NCBI GenBank assembly: GCA_023391635.1
Contig: JAEWAQ010000013.1
Span: 103,493-167,492, forward strand
Origin: Bacillota bacterium
Lineage (GTDB): Bacteria; Bacillota; Bacilli; Paenibacillales; Paenibacillaceae
DNA length: 64,000 nucleotides
Reading direction: 5' to 3'
Each line of letters starts with the position of its first letter. Positions within the stretch are counted from its first letter, which is position 1. The translations under genes and the position numbers were made by a program. Positions 30,667 through 40,191 of this stretch are shown here, in pieces. Under the pieces are notes generated by a model that was not told the origin of the DNA, did no database searches, and saw nothing but the letters and a program-made list of their open reading frames with translations.

Positions 30667-30900
30667 TCATATAAAATTAGCATTGTCGACCGAAGCATCA
30701 TTTTCAACAAACATGTCCGGAAACAATAATTCGGGTTTATTTTTGAAAAACTTGCACATCCTGATCATTAGATGGGCACTTGGATTTACATCACCGTTCT
30801 CAAGTTTCCGCAAATGTATTGCAGATATACCTAACCGGTCAGCGACAACAGCTCTGGTTCCAACGGAAATTCTAAGTTGGGATAGATTCTCTCTCTTCAC
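30667..30900 (-). CDS. Cro-like XRE repressor
   Basis: 77 residues, started at the GTG with GGAGG 8 nt upstream; a GTG 9 bases earlier overlaps that site. VVADRLGISAIHLRKLENGDVNPSAHLMIRMCKFF in pieces is an XRE-type helix-turn-helix. It is divergent from the CI repressor and preceded by a strong promoter containing an operator, the layout of a Cro protein at a lysis/lysogeny switch. Confidence 0.8.
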   Translation of the reverse strand: MKRENLSQLRISVGTRAVVADRLGISAIHLRKLENGDVNPSAHLMIRMCKFFKNKPELLFPDMFVENDASVDNANFI

Positions 30901-30922
30901 ATATCTCACCTCCAGTGAGTTT

Positions 30923-30966
30923 AGTATAGGTGATATTTATAATATCGTCAAGGTATTTATAATATC
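30923..30966 (-). promoter_or_regulatory. Early promoter with two operators
   Basis: On the minus strand TTGACG (30951-30946), 17 bp, TATACT (30928-30923) form a strong promoter for the Cro-like gene. One operator, GATATT-TAT-AATATC (30932-30946), fills the spacer. A second, GGTATT-TAT-AATATC (30952-30966), lies 20 bp upstream and also contains the best plus-strand TATAAT for the CI gene. Repressor bound here would block early transcription and control its own gene. Confidence 0.78.
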
Positions 30967-30990
30967 TTTTCTAAAGAAAGGATTTTTCTT

Positions 30991-31941
30991 ATGTCCACAT
31001 TAGGTAAGAGAATAAAAAAGCTTCGTTACGAAAGAGGATTCACGCAGTTTGAAATGGCAATCAAATTGGATATGGGTAGAGCAAATTACAGTCACATCGA
31101 AAATGATAGAGTTATTCCTTCAACTAATACATTGCAATTAATCGCAGATGCACTATATACAACGTCTGATTATCTATTAGGAAGGACAGATGATCCATCA
31201 TCGTCTATTCACCCACCCGGATCACGGGAATGGATACTTAACGCAAATGAGGAGCAGTTTTTAGAATACTATAAAGAAAATTGCCCCCCTGCTCTGCTTG
31301 AGATAGTCTCACAATCAAAAACAGTCAAGGAATTGGTCGAGACTTTTAAAAAGACTTTTAAGTCTCTAGGTTTTGAAAGTTTAGCTAAGTATGATTTTGA
31401 ATACGACAATTTAGAAGACATGTACTCTTATTTGGAAATAGTGCGACTCACCATTAGCCTTTACAAGGCAGATAGTTTGGAAAAAAATAAGTTTTACAAA
31501 GCTTTAGAAAATTATCATGATGACGAAGACGAATTTGAATATGATGAGACTGAACAAATCCCGTTAGTAGGAACAATTTGTGCGGGTGAAGGCCTTTTCG
31601 CAGAGCAAAATATAGAGGATTTAGTATATTTTCCATTTGAGGATAAGTCTCAACCTGATTTTGCGTTGCGCGTACAAGGCGATTCCATGATTGATGCAGG
31701 AATCCAGAATGGTGATATTGTTTTTATGAGAAAGGCAAAATGGGCCGAATACAACGGTCAAATCGTCGCTGCTGTGATTAATGGTGAAAACGGTATGTTA
31801 AAGAGAATGAAATGGTCGGAAGGATCGCCAATGGTCGAGCTTATTTCCGAGAATGAAAACTTTCAATCCATTAAAGTATTGCCAAATGAAGTTCAAGTTT
31901 GCGGTATTTATATGGGATTTTTTAGACCGGAAATAAATTGA
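30991..31941 (+). CDS. CI-type phage repressor (XRE + S24 peptidase)
   Basis: 316 residues. XRE helix-turn-helix at about 4-60 (LRYERGFTQFEMAIKLDMGRANYSHIENDR in pieces). A helical linker of about 120 residues, longer than usual, follows. The C-terminal S24/LexA-like domain is at about 195-316: likely cleavage site CAGEG near 201, catalytic serine in GDSMIDAG and lysine in NGMLKRM. This points to a RecA-inducible repressor that keeps the prophage silent. It is the first of two plus-strand genes, followed 22 bases later by the integrase. Confidence 0.88.
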   Translation: MSTLGKRIKKLRYERGFTQFEMAIKLDMGRANYSHIENDRVIPSTNTLQLIADALYTTSDYLLGRTDDPSSSIHPPGSREWILNANEEQFLEYYKENCPPALLEIVSQSKTVKELVETFKKTFKSLGFESLAKYDFEYDNLEDMYSYLEIVRLTISLYKADSLEKNKFYKALENYHDDEDEFEYDETEQIPLVGTICAGEGLFAEQNIEDLVYFPFEDKSQPDFALRVQGDSMIDAGIQNGDIVFMRKAKWAEYNGQIVAAVINGENGMLKRMKWSEGSPMVELISENENFQSIKVLPNEVQVCGIYMGFFRPEIN

Positions 31942-31963
31942 TTATAAATGTTCGGAGGTCACT

Positions 31964-33583
31964 ATGAAAAAAGGCACACGAGCTGTCGCATATCCTCGCT
32001 ATTCTTCTGACAATCAACGTGAAGAATCGATCACCGCACAGCTTCGAGATATCGAGGAGTATTGCAAACAGAAAGGGTATGTTCTCGTTGAAGTTTACCC
32101 CGATGAAGAGAAGACGGCCACCACGGACAAGCGTCCAAATTTTCAGCGTATGATCGCGGACTCAGCGAAGAATTTGTTCGATATCGTGGTCGTCCATAAG
32201 CTCGATCGCTTTGCCCGAAACCGCTACGACAGTGCTCACTATAAACGAGTGCTCAAACGTAATGGCGTCCGGGTTGAAAGTGTACTAGAACACCTAGATA
32301 ACTCTCCCGAATCCGTAGTATTGGAATCCGTTTTGGAAGGTATGGCTGAGTATTACTCGCTTAATCTTGCTCGTGAAGTACGGAAAGGACAAGGTGGGAA
32401 CGCTGAAGCCGGTATACATAATGGCGGACGTCCGCCATATGGCTTGAAGGTCCATCCAGAAACCAAGATGCTCATAATCGATGAGCAAAAATTCCGTGCT
32501 GTTCAGATATACTTTGAAGGAATAGATACCGATAAATCATTAGATGCTATTGCCGAGGAATTAAACGAGTTGGGTTATCGAACTCAACAGGGAAGGAAAT
32601 TCACACGGAACAGTTTCGACGGATGGGCGCGTAATCGTAAATATCGCGGGGACTATGTATGGGACCAACTTGCGGCTAAGGATGAAGATGGCGTCCGACA
32701 CGGTGACAATAAACCGATCGAAGAACAAACTATTATTCCCGGAATCATTCCTGCGATTATTGACGCGGTGCTGTTTGATCGAGTTAATGCAAAGATGGAT
32801 ATGAGAAAAATGAAACCAGGGAGGATGAAGGCGAAAGTGAACTATCTGCTGACCGGGAAAATATATTGCGGCAGTTGCGGCTCCCTTTATGCTGGTAATT
32901 CCTATACGAACACTAAAAGCAGCCAAAAAACCGTCCTGACGTATTATAAATGCCAAGCAAAATGCGGCAATACAAGCGTGCGAAAGGATGCGATTGAAGA
33001 ACTGGCAATTGAGAAGCTCATGGAAACTTGCTTCTCAGATGATGGTATTCATGAGATCGTCGCCCGTGTTCAAGAACTGTACAAACAAGAGAAAGAGCAA
33101 ACTGCTTCAGAGGTAGAGCCGATTAAACAAGAGCTAAAGGAACACAGATCGAAAATAAAGAACTGGACCGAGGCGCTTGGTGCGGGAGTGAAAAGCGTAA
33201 TTGAAGATATCAAGAATGCCGAGGTACGGATCGAATCATTGGAATACGCCCTGCAACGCGCCGAGATGATTGGCAACACTGCAATACTTGATGATCAAAA
33301 AATAATCGAAATAATAAACGCAAAGAAGAACTCCCTCCTTTCCGCCGATGAAGACGAGAAGAAAGCAGTCCTCCAGGAATATGTTGACCGGATAGTGATT
33401 CAGCCGTCGAAGGATATCAATAATTTCGACGCAGAAATCACGTACAGGGTTTTTAATGGTGGAGCCGAGGGGAGTCGAACCCCTGTCCGAAAACAACGCC
33501 ACATAGGCTTCTACGGGTGTAGTGACAGATTTGATGTCACCCTAGGGACTCCCCGTCACCGGATTCCCTTCGGGTCAGCCTGA
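31964..33583 (+). CDS. Large serine recombinase (integrase); 3' end lies in ssrA
   Basis: 539 residues. Resolvase domain at 1-150 with YPRYSSDNQ (catalytic serine about 14), the KLDRFARNRYD block near 79-89 and GMAEYYSLNLAREVRKG near 126. Recombinase domain at about 160-285. Zinc ribbon CGSCG...CQAKCG at about 305-335. Coiled coil at about 365-440. Residues 499-539 are the antisense of the tmRNA 3' region (GGAEGSRTPV...). The natural phage protein must therefore end differently when the attachment site is not joined to ssrA. The protein drives integration and, with a directionality factor, excision. GGAGG lies 7 nt before the ATG. Confidence 0.9.
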   Translation: MKKGTRAVAYPRYSSDNQREESITAQLRDIEEYCKQKGYVLVEVYPDEEKTATTDKRPNFQRMIADSAKNLFDIVVVHKLDRFARNRYDSAHYKRVLKRNGVRVESVLEHLDNSPESVVLESVLEGMAEYYSLNLAREVRKGQGGNAEAGIHNGGRPPYGLKVHPETKMLIIDEQKFRAVQIYFEGIDTDKSLDAIAEELNELGYRTQQGRKFTRNSFDGWARNRKYRGDYVWDQLAAKDEDGVRHGDNKPIEEQTIIPGIIPAIIDAVLFDRVNAKMDMRKMKPGRMKAKVNYLLTGKIYCGSCGSLYAGNSYTNTKSSQKTVLTYYKCQAKCGNTSVRKDAIEELAIEKLMETCFSDDGIHEIVARVQELYKQEKEQTASEVEPIKQELKEHRSKIKNWTEALGAGVKSVIEDIKNAEVRIESLEYALQRAEMIGNTAILDDQKIIEIINAKKNSLLSADEDEKKAVLQEYVDRIVIQPSKDINNFDAEITYRVFNGGAEGSRTPVRKQRHIGFYGCSDRFDVTLGTPRHRIPFGSA

Positions 33584-33824
33584 TTGTCTTCTTCCGCTAG
33601 CCCCAGGCGGAGACTAGACAGCGTATCCCACTATAGGTTGAGCCCCTGTCACGCCACATGGGCGATGGAGTGGAGGAGCCTGGTGACCGTTATTAGGCGG
33701 CCAGAGCCAGAGAAGGTTGTTTAGCTTTGCCGTTTAATTGGCTTTCCGCGTTGATGAAGCAGACGCAGCCCTACTACCCGCTACCCATGCTCGAACTGTC
33801 CCCGTCGAATCCATAAACGGCCCC
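33457..33824 (-). ncRNA. ssrA: tmRNA; phage attachment site at its 3' end
   Basis: About 368 nt. The 5' end GGGGCCG pairs with CGGCTCC before the ACCA 3' end and contains the G3-U pair that marks alanine charging. The tag frame is 33731-33693, giving (A)GKAKQPSLALAA followed by TAA, with the ALAA end that proteases recognise. The T-arm GGTTCGACTCCCC is intact. A possible promoter with TATACT lies at 33940-33935, which would leave a leader of about 100 nt to be trimmed. The gene is complete although the prophage joins its 3' end. It works with smpB next to it. Confidence 0.93.
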
Positions 33825-33990
33825 GAAAGTCGATCGCCTGTCGCCATCGGCAGAGCGAATCGAGGAGTACCATCCATCATCCATAACAAATGGACAATAC
33901 ATCAAGCATGCGTGCTTAACTCAATTACATTATTAGTATACCACACTGAAGGCGCAATTGCCGCATGCACTTGATGGCAGCATTGCCACT

Positions 33991-34479
33991 TCAGAAACTA
34001 ACCTTCTGCTTCTCCCGAAGCGCCCGCTGGATGTCGCGCTGCGCATCCTTCTTCGCCGCGTCCGCGCGCTTGTCGTACTGCTTCTTGCCCTTGCCCATGC
34101 CGATCAGCACTTTCGCGTAGCCGTTGCGCACGTACACCTTCAGCGGCACAATCGTGTAGCCTTCGCGCTTGGACTCGCCGAGCATCTTATGAATCTGCAC
34201 CTTGTGCAGCAGCAGCTTGCGCGCCCGGGTCGGATCGCTCGGATTGCTGCGATTGCCTTCCTCGAACGGACTGATGTGCATGTTGTGGATGAACATCTCG
34301 CCATTGCGGATGGTAGCGAAAGCGTCGCTCAGATTCGCGCGTCCCCGCCGCAGAGATTTGATCTCGGTGCCCGTCAGCACGAGGCCGGCTTCGTAGGTTT
34401 CCTCGATGAAGTAATCGTGAGAAGCCTTCTTGTTCTGCGCCAACGGCTTGTCAAATTGATCCTTGTTCTTGCTGCCCAC
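33991..34479 (-). CDS. smpB: SsrA-binding protein
   Basis: 162 residues of full normal length. [34 protein letters not shown] in pieces and the basic C-terminal tail ([29 protein letters not shown] in pieces) are the conserved oligonucleotide-binding barrel and the ribosome-decoding tail. It delivers tmRNA to stalled ribosomes. The adjacent ssrA gene and the upstream rnr make this the usual ribosome-rescue block. Confidence 0.95.
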   Translation of the reverse strand: MGSKNKDQFDKPLAQNKKASHDYFIEETYEAGLVLTGTEIKSLRRGRANLSDAFATIRNGEMFIHNMHISPFEEGNRSNPSDPTRARKLLLHKVQIHKMLGESKREGYTIVPLKVYVRNGYAKVLIGMGKGKKQYDKRADAAKKDAQRDIQRALREKQKVSF

Positions 34480-34548
34480 CGACCTTCACCTCCCATTCCT
34501 ACTCGCCCGCAAATACCAACCGGACACCTATTATAGCACGCCGACCCC

Positions 34549-35481
34549 TCAGTCCGCCATCCCGAGACATTTCGCGACGAGCGCCATGCGGATGTACAAT
34601 CCGTTATGCGCCTGCCGGAAGTAAGCCGCTCGTGGATCCGCATCCACTTCTTCGGCGATCTCGCCTGCACGCGGCAGCGGATGCAGCACGATCGCGTCTT
34701 TCCGCATCTGGTCCAGCAGTGCGCCGTCCACGATATATTTGCCCGATGCTTTCTCGTATTCCTCCGCGGACGGGAACCGCTCCTTCTGAATCCGCGTCTG
34801 GTATACCACGTCCACGCTGCCCGCTACGGCGTTCAGATCGTGCGTTTCCTGATACCGGATGCCCTTCTCGTCCATATAAGACTTCACCGATGACGGGATT
34901 TGCACATTCTCCGGAGCGATGTAATAGACCATGACGTCCTGAAAATTCGCCAAAATATAGCTGAGCGAGTGCACCGTCCGTCCGTATGTGAGATCCCCTA
35001 CCATGGCGATCTTCAGCCCGTCGATACGGCCGAATTCTTTATTGATCGTATATGCATCAAGCAGCGCTTGCGTCGGATGCTCTCCCGCGCCGTCTCCCGC
35101 GTTGATCACCGGAATGCTCGCTACTGCCGCCGCGCGCTTGGCCGCGCCGATCTCGGTATGCCGCATGACGATGATGTCGCTGTAGCCGGAAATAATGCGC
35201 GCCGTATCCTCCAGCGTCTCGCCTTTGATCGTGGAGGAAAATTGGGCGGCGTTCTCCGTTCCGATCACGCTCCCGCCAAGCCGGTTCATCGCTGCTTCGA
35301 ACGACAGCCGCGTCCGCGTGCTGGCTTCGAAGAACAGCGTCGTCATGATCCGGCCCTCAAGCCGCCGATCCCCTCCTGCCGCAACTACACCTTCCATCTC
35401 TTTCGCAGCCGCGAACAACCGATCCAGCTCCGGCCGATCAAACTGCTTGGCGCCCAGTACATGATATAAGTTCCGATCCAT
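34549..35481 (-). CDS. pyrB: Aspartate carbamoyltransferase
   Basis: 310 residues. Carbamoyl-phosphate site EASTRTRLSFE near 52-62; GAGEHPTQALLD near 131-142; aspartate-loop and C-terminal HPLPRAGEI near 266. It makes carbamoyl-aspartate in pyrimidine synthesis. The protein resembles the ATCase catalytic chain and starts MDRNLYHVL. It stands alone here, not in a pyr operon, between smpB and rnr. A second, operon-borne pyrB elsewhere in the genome would be expected but cannot be seen. Confidence 0.88.
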   Translation of the reverse strand: MDRNLYHVLGAKQFDRPELDRLFAAAKEMEGVVAAGGDRRLEGRIMTTLFFEASTRTRLSFEAAMNRLGGSVIGTENAAQFSSTIKGETLEDTARIISGYSDIIVMRHTEIGAAKRAAAVASIPVINAGDGAGEHPTQALLDAYTINKEFGRIDGLKIAMVGDLTYGRTVHSLSYILANFQDVMVYYIAPENVQIPSSVKSYMDEKGIRYQETHDLNAVAGSVDVVYQTRIQKERFPSAEEYEKASGKYIVDGALLDQMRKDAIVLHPLPRAGEIAEEVDADPRAAYFRQAHNGLYIRMALVAKCLGMAD

Positions 35482-35650
35482 CGCCGCACCCTCTCCCGTA
35501 ACAACCGTGCAGATTATACACCATTTCCTATCCTATAAGATACGACGCCAATTGTAAAATGGATTGTGTCCTCTGTTGCATCATGCCAAGAAATCCGCCC
35601 CGACTGACCGCCGCACTCGCCAAACAGTCGACTGCAACACTTGCGCGAAA

Positions 35651-35672
35651 GGCCAACCCCCGCGGGTTGGCC
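35651..35672 (-). terminator. Terminator-like hairpin after rnr
   Basis: Minus-strand GGCCAACC-CGCGGG-GGTTGGCC followed by only TTTCG, 17 bases after the rnr stop. The stem is strong but the T-run weak. Confidence 0.6.
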
Positions 35673-35688
35673 CCATATTCTCGCTAAA

Positions 35689-38379
35689 TTATTCCTTGCG
35701 CTTACGACGGCGCGGCGGCTCGTTGCCGGACGCCGGCGCACCTCCGCCCTTGCGGCGGCCGCCTTCTCGGCGCTTGTCCCGGCGTATTTCCGCCAACGCT
35801 TCCTGCTCGCCGCCGTCATCCTTCAGGCCCATGCCGGACATCGGCAATCCCCACATGTCAAGCTTGCCCGCACGGCGATTCGGTCTGGTCCCGGCCGCCT
35901 GACTATTGGCAGACGCCTTCTGCGGCTTATCCCGCTTCCCTTCGCCCGGCTTCGTCTTGGCAACGGCGAGCGGGAGCGGACGACCGCTCTCGGGCCGTTG
36001 ATTGCCACGATCCGGGACGTCGCCGCCGGTCGACGCTTGCCTTTTGCCGCGCCGCCCCTTGCCTCCGGCGACGGAGCCGGAACGATCTTCGCGTCTCCCT
36101 CTGCCCCCGCCGCCCAAGCCTGCCCGTTCCTCGCGGACCGGCGCAGCCGCTCCCTGCTTCTTCTTGCGTTTGCGCCCCCCGGCCAATCCGCCGCCGGGAG
36201 CATCTACCCAGCGAGTCTTGTCCGAACTGCGCGGCTTCATGTTAACCATCTCGAAGTCGATCGTATACTCCTCCATATTCACCCGCGCCACGCGGATGCG
36301 CACCTCGTCGCCAATCCGGAATACGCGGGACGTGCGCTCTCCGATCAACGCCATATGCAGCTCGTGAAAGTGATAATAATCGTCCGACAGATCGCTCAAC
36401 CGAATAAGGCCTTCCACCGTATTGTCCAACTCGACGAACATGCCGAACCCGGTCACTCCGCTGATGATGCCGTCGAACTCCTCGCCGATCTTGTCCAGCA
36501 TGAACTCGGCCTTCTTCAAACGTTCCGTGTCCCGCTCGGCATCGACCGCGACCCGCTCGCGCTCCGAAGACTGCTGCGCGATGTCCGTCATCCGCGCCGC
36601 CAGCGCTTCGTGCCGCGCTTCCGACAGACCACCGCCGCCAGCCAACACTTCGCGGATGACGCGATGGATGACCAGGTCCGGATACCGCCGGATCGGCGAC
36701 GTGAAGTGCGAATAAAACTCTGCGGCCAGCCCGAAGTGACCCAAGCTCTCCGCATCGTACTTCGCTTGCTTCATCGACCGCAGCATCATCGTGCTGATGA
36801 CCGTCTCTTCCTTCGAGCCGCGAATTTCCTCCAGCAGCGTCTGCAGCGCCCGCGGATGCACCGAGTTGCCTTTGCCCCGCACGGCGTAACCGAAGTTCGC
36901 CGCGAACTGCATGAAGTGCATCAGCTTGTCGCCCTCCGGCTCCTCGTGGATCCGGTACAGGAACGGCACCTTCAGCCAGTGGAAATGCTCCGCCACCGTC
37001 TCGTTCGCCGCCAGCATGAACTCTTCGATGATCTGCTCGGCGACCGACCGCTCCCGTTTCACGATGTCCACGGGCTTGCCTTGCTCGTCGACGATGACCT
37101 TCGACTCCTGAAAATCGAAGTCGATCGCGCCTCGCCGCATCCGTTGCGCACGCAGCCCCATCGCAAGCTCTTCCATCGCCCGGAACGTCGGCACGAGCTC
37201 CTCATACCGCGCGGTTACTTCCGGGTCCTCACCTGCCAATATTTTACGCACATTCGTATACGTCATCCGCTCGCGCGTGCGGATCACGCTTGTGAACACG
37301 TCATAACGTACCCGCTTCAACGTCTTCGGATCGAATTCCATCTCGCAGGACATCGTCAGCCGATCCGCTTGCGGATTCAGCGAACAGATGCCGTTGGACA
37401 GCCGGTGCGGCAGCATCGGAATGACCCTATCGACCAAATAGACGCTGCAGCCGCGGTTGTAGGCCTCTTGATCCAGCTTCGAATGTTCTTTCACATAGTA
37501 GCTCACGTCCGCGATATGAACGCCGAGCAGCCAGTTGCCATTTTCCAGACGCTCCACATTCACCGCATCGTCGAGGTCCTTGGCATCTTCTCCGTCGATC
37601 GTCACGATCGTCTTCCCGCGCAGGTCCCGTCGCCCTTGGGCCGCGATCTCTTCCTCCGAGATGGCGTCCGGAGCCGCCTCCGCTTCCGCCATCACGTCTT
37701 CCGGGAAGCTCTCGGGGAGACCGTGCTTGCGAATGATGCTGAGAATATCGACGCCCGGATCGTCCTTATGGCCGAGGATCTCCACGATCTCGCCTTCAGC
37801 AGCCGACCGCCCTTCCGGATATCGCACGATTCGCGCAACGACCTTCTGGCCGGTGACGGCACCCTTGAAATTATCCGGCTTGATGAAAATATCCTTGTTG
37901 ATCCGCTTGTCGTCCGGCACGACGAATCCGAAGCTTTCGTGGTTCGCGAACAAGCCGACGATCTCGGTCACGGCCCGCCGCGCGATCCGCACGATCTCGC
38001 CTTCCAGCCTCTGACCGCCTTCGCTGCCGGCCGTGACCCGCACGAGCACGATATCGCCGTTCATCGCGCTTTTCATATCATTGGCATGGATGTAGACATC
38101 CGGATGGTCCGGCTCGTCCGGGATCAGGAACGCGAAGCCTTTCGGGTGGCCTTGCAGCCTTCCCCGCAGCAGGTTCATCCGCTCCGGCACGCCGTAGCGC
38201 TGCGTGCGGGTCAGCAGGATTTTGCCGTCCTGCTCCATCTCGGTCAACATGCGTAGGAAAGTTTTGAATTCCTCGGCATTCTCGATGCCGAAATGCTTCT
38301 CAAGCTCTTGGTAAGTCATCGGTTTGTAAGCCGTCTCGCGCATGAAATCGAGCAGCTCTTGCTCCGTGCACATGGACAC
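35689..38379 (-). CDS. rnr: Ribonuclease R with long basic tail
   Basis: About 896 residues from a GTG with GAGGTG 6 nt upstream. Helix-turn-helix start (YQELEKHFGI), cold-shock domains, the RNB catalytic core with TIDGEDAKDLDDAV (near 262-275) and the later PFLYRIHEEP and FTSPIRRYPDL, then an S1 domain. It degrades structured RNA and, with tmRNA, faulty mRNAs. The last roughly 185 residues (after MVNMKPRSSDK) are very rich in R, K and G and are predicted disordered, longer than in typical Bacillus enzymes. Confidence 0.9.
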   Translation of the reverse strand: MSMCTEQELLDFMRETAYKPMTYQELEKHFGIENAEEFKTFLRMLTEMEQDGKILLTRTQRYGVPERMNLLRGRLQGHPKGFAFLIPDEPDHPDVYIHANDMKSAMNGDIVLVRVTAGSEGGQRLEGEIVRIARRAVTEIVGLFANHESFGFVVPDDKRINKDIFIKPDNFKGAVTGQKVVARIVRYPEGRSAAEGEIVEILGHKDDPGVDILSIIRKHGLPESFPEDVMAEAEAAPDAISEEEIAAQGRRDLRGKTIVTIDGEDAKDLDDAVNVERLENGNWLLGVHIADVSYYVKEHSKLDQEAYNRGCSVYLVDRVIPMLPHRLSNGICSLNPQADRLTMSCEMEFDPKTLKRVRYDVFTSVIRTRERMTYTNVRKILAGEDPEVTARYEELVPTFRAMEELAMGLRAQRMRRGAIDFDFQESKVIVDEQGKPVDIVKRERSVAEQIIEEFMLAANETVAEHFHWLKVPFLYRIHEEPEGDKLMHFMQFAANFGYAVRGKGNSVHPRALQTLLEEIRGSKEETVISTMMLRSMKQAKYDAESLGHFGLAAEFYSHFTSPIRRYPDLVIHRVIREVLAGGGGLSEARHEALAARMTDIAQQSSERERVAVDAERDTERLKKAEFMLDKIGEEFDGIISGVTGFGMFVELDNTVEGLIRLSDLSDDYYHFHELHMALIGERTSRVFRIGDEVRIRVARVNMEEYTIDFEMVNMKPRSSDKTRWVDAPGGGLAGGRKRKKKQGAAAPVREERAGLGGGGRGRREDRSGSVAGGKGRRGKRQASTGGDVPDRGNQRPESGRPLPLAVAKTKPGEGKRDKPQKASANSQAAGTRPNRRAGKLDMWGLPMSGMGLKDDGGEQEALAEIRRDKRREGGRRKGGGAPASGNEPPRRRKRKE

Positions 38380-38508
38380 CGCATTCACCTCATCTCTTGC
38401 ATAGTATACACGCATTCCGTCCGCGGCAACCGGGACTTGCCCGTTCACCGGCTATGCGTGCAGAAAAAAAAGCAGGAAGCGTGCGCCCCCTGCTCCGTAT
38501 TCATATGT

Positions 38509-38748
38509 TTAATATGTTTTCACGAAATAGGCGACGACCAGCGCCATAACGAAGAACCCCACGGCCAGCCCGATCGTCAACCTCTGCAGGAACAAATCCA
38601 AGCCGCGTGCCTTCTGCTTGCCGAACAAGTGCTCGGCACCGCCGGAGATCGCTCCTGAAAGCCCAGCGCTCTTGCCCTTCTGCAACAGGATCGCGATGAC
38701 CAATCCCAGCGAGAATATAACCAGTACAATCTTCAAGGCAATTTCCAA
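38509..38748 (-). CDS. secG: Protein translocase subunit SecG
   Basis: 79 residues with two membrane segments (about 3-24, 54-76) and the conserved loop [24 protein letters not shown] in pieces. It assists SecYE protein export. It is followed by rnr in the common Firmicute order. Confidence 0.92.
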   Translation of the reverse strand: MEIALKIVLVIFSLGLVIAILLQKGKSAGLSGAISGGAEHLFGKQKARGLDLFLQRLTIGLAVGFFVMALVVAYFVKTY

Positions 38749-38889
38749 ATCTTACACCCCCCGCTTGCCGATCAACAGGATAAACATGAATATAGTCGGC
38801 AATCGCCGCTATGTCTCATTTGCAGAACAGTATTCCTATTCTACCATAGGCGCACGCGGTTGACAACCTGCTGCACTCACACTTTTCAA

Positions 38890-40065
38890 TCAGAAGAAAT
38901 CCGCCAAATAAGGCCTCTGCATCGGCACACGACGCTCCAGTTCCGCAATCAAGCCGTCTGCCCCCTGCAATCTGCCGATCCGGCGCAGCCATTCCGGCCG
39001 CCTGCCTCCGACCAGCATAGCCGTCAGCGTCGCAATGTCGCACCGCAATCCGGCCTCTCCCGATCCATCTCCCGTTCGTTCCAGCCGCGCCGTGCCGTCC
39101 GCTGCGATGCACAGCCGATAATCCCCTGAATTCCAAGGCGCCTGGGCATCTTCCACAGCAAGCGCCATTACGCTGTCACGACCGGCTGCCGAAAAAGAAT
39201 ACTGCGTCATGAACTTCTCCGCATCCACAATCCGCGACATGAAATAAGGTTCGATCTCTTGCTTGAACCGAGGATCAGATACCCTAAACGACAACGAATC
39301 GTCCGTTGGCACCGTTATGGTCATTTGCTTGATCATCGAATCGTGATTGGCTGCGTAGTTCCACATCGCGTTCCGCGCGTCCTCTGTCAGAACCGCCCAG
39401 TCGTTCACCTTCATCGTTCGTTCGGATACCTCATAGAGCATATAGCCTTGCGGCTTGCCGGCTTCGTCGTAATATACGGCCGCGATGCCTGGCTTGGACA
39501 GCAATCTCCGCTCCCACACTTCCGCATCTCGCGTCAGCATCCCGTCGAACCCGGCGGCGAATGCGGCGTACACGGGCTCAAGCATTCCCTGCTCCTTGGG
39601 CACGATTCGGACCGTTCCGGGCGTCTTCATGCGAGGAGGCAGATGCTTCGTTTCCAACGTATATTTCTTCCGTTCAATCGTCAACTCATAGCCAAATTTG
39701 CGATAGAACGCAAAAGAGAACGGCGCCAGCATGCTAAGGCTCTGCCCCTGATCCTTCATCCGGGCGAAGGCGTGCAGCAGCAGCTTGCTCACGCCTCCCT
39801 GCCTCCGCGCGTCAGGCCAAGAAGCGACGCCGGCGATGCCGCCGATCGCCAGCTTGCGTCCGCGAATCCAGGCTTCAAGCGGCAGGACCGTCAGTCTCGT
39901 CAGCAGCCTGCCGTTATCGTCGAACAAGCCATATTCCCGCTCAGGCTTATGATACTCCCTATCCTTCTCAAGGCGTTCCGCAGACAAATTCATCTGAAAC
40001 GCAAACTGCATTAACGCGATGCTCTCGTCATAGTACTCCGCCGTAATATGCTTGATCTCTGCCAC
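38890..40065 (-). CDS. Eis-like N-acetyltransferase
   Basis: 391 residues. The N-terminal GNAT region has GGIAGVASWPDARRQGGVSKLLLHA in pieces (acetyl-CoA loop, about 75-100) and LAPFSFAFYRKFGYEL near 118. A second acetyltransferase-like domain and a C-terminal sterol-carrier-protein-like domain follow. This three-domain plan is the Eis family, which acetylates amines (aminoglycosides, polyamines or lysines). The substrate is unknown. It lies between secG and the sensor-kinase operon. Confidence 0.82.
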   Translation of the reverse strand: MAEIKHITAEYYDESIALMQFAFQMNLSAERLEKDREYHKPEREYGLFDDNGRLLTRLTVLPLEAWIRGRKLAIGGIAGVASWPDARRQGGVSKLLLHAFARMKDQGQSLSMLAPFSFAFYRKFGYELTIERKKYTLETKHLPPRMKTPGTVRIVPKEQGMLEPVYAAFAAGFDGMLTRDAEVWERRLLSKPGIAAVYYDEAGKPQGYMLYEVSERTMKVNDWAVLTEDARNAMWNYAANHDSMIKQMTITVPTDDSLSFRVSDPRFKQEIEPYFMSRIVDAEKFMTQYSFSAAGRDSVMALAVEDAQAPWNSGDYRLCIAADGTARLERTGDGSGEAGLRCDIATLTAMLVGGRRPEWLRRIGRLQGADGLIAELERRVPMQRPYLADFF

Positions 40066-40131
40066 TAGCGTAGGTCTCCTTCCGACTTGCGTACACTACC
40101 ATCATAACCGAAACGGTCCAAGCAAGAAAAT

Positions 40132-40177
40132 CCTGTCAGCCTGCGTTTGACACAAATGCAGGCTGACGGGATTTTTT
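40132..40177. terminator. Strong bidirectional terminator
   Basis: CCTGTCAGCCTGC ... GCAGGCTGACGGG stem (40132-40144 with 40158-40170), followed by ATTTTTTG on the plus strand and ATTTTCTTG on the minus strand. It ends the sugar transporter/kinase operon before the acetyltransferase. Confidence 0.82.
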
Positions 40178-40191
40178 GAGTTAAACAAACC

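Noticed and set aside
35641..38256. 871-codon plus-strand frame opposite rnr
   Set aside because: It is antisense to RNase R, rich in R/H/L as GC-rich shadows are, and shows no domain.
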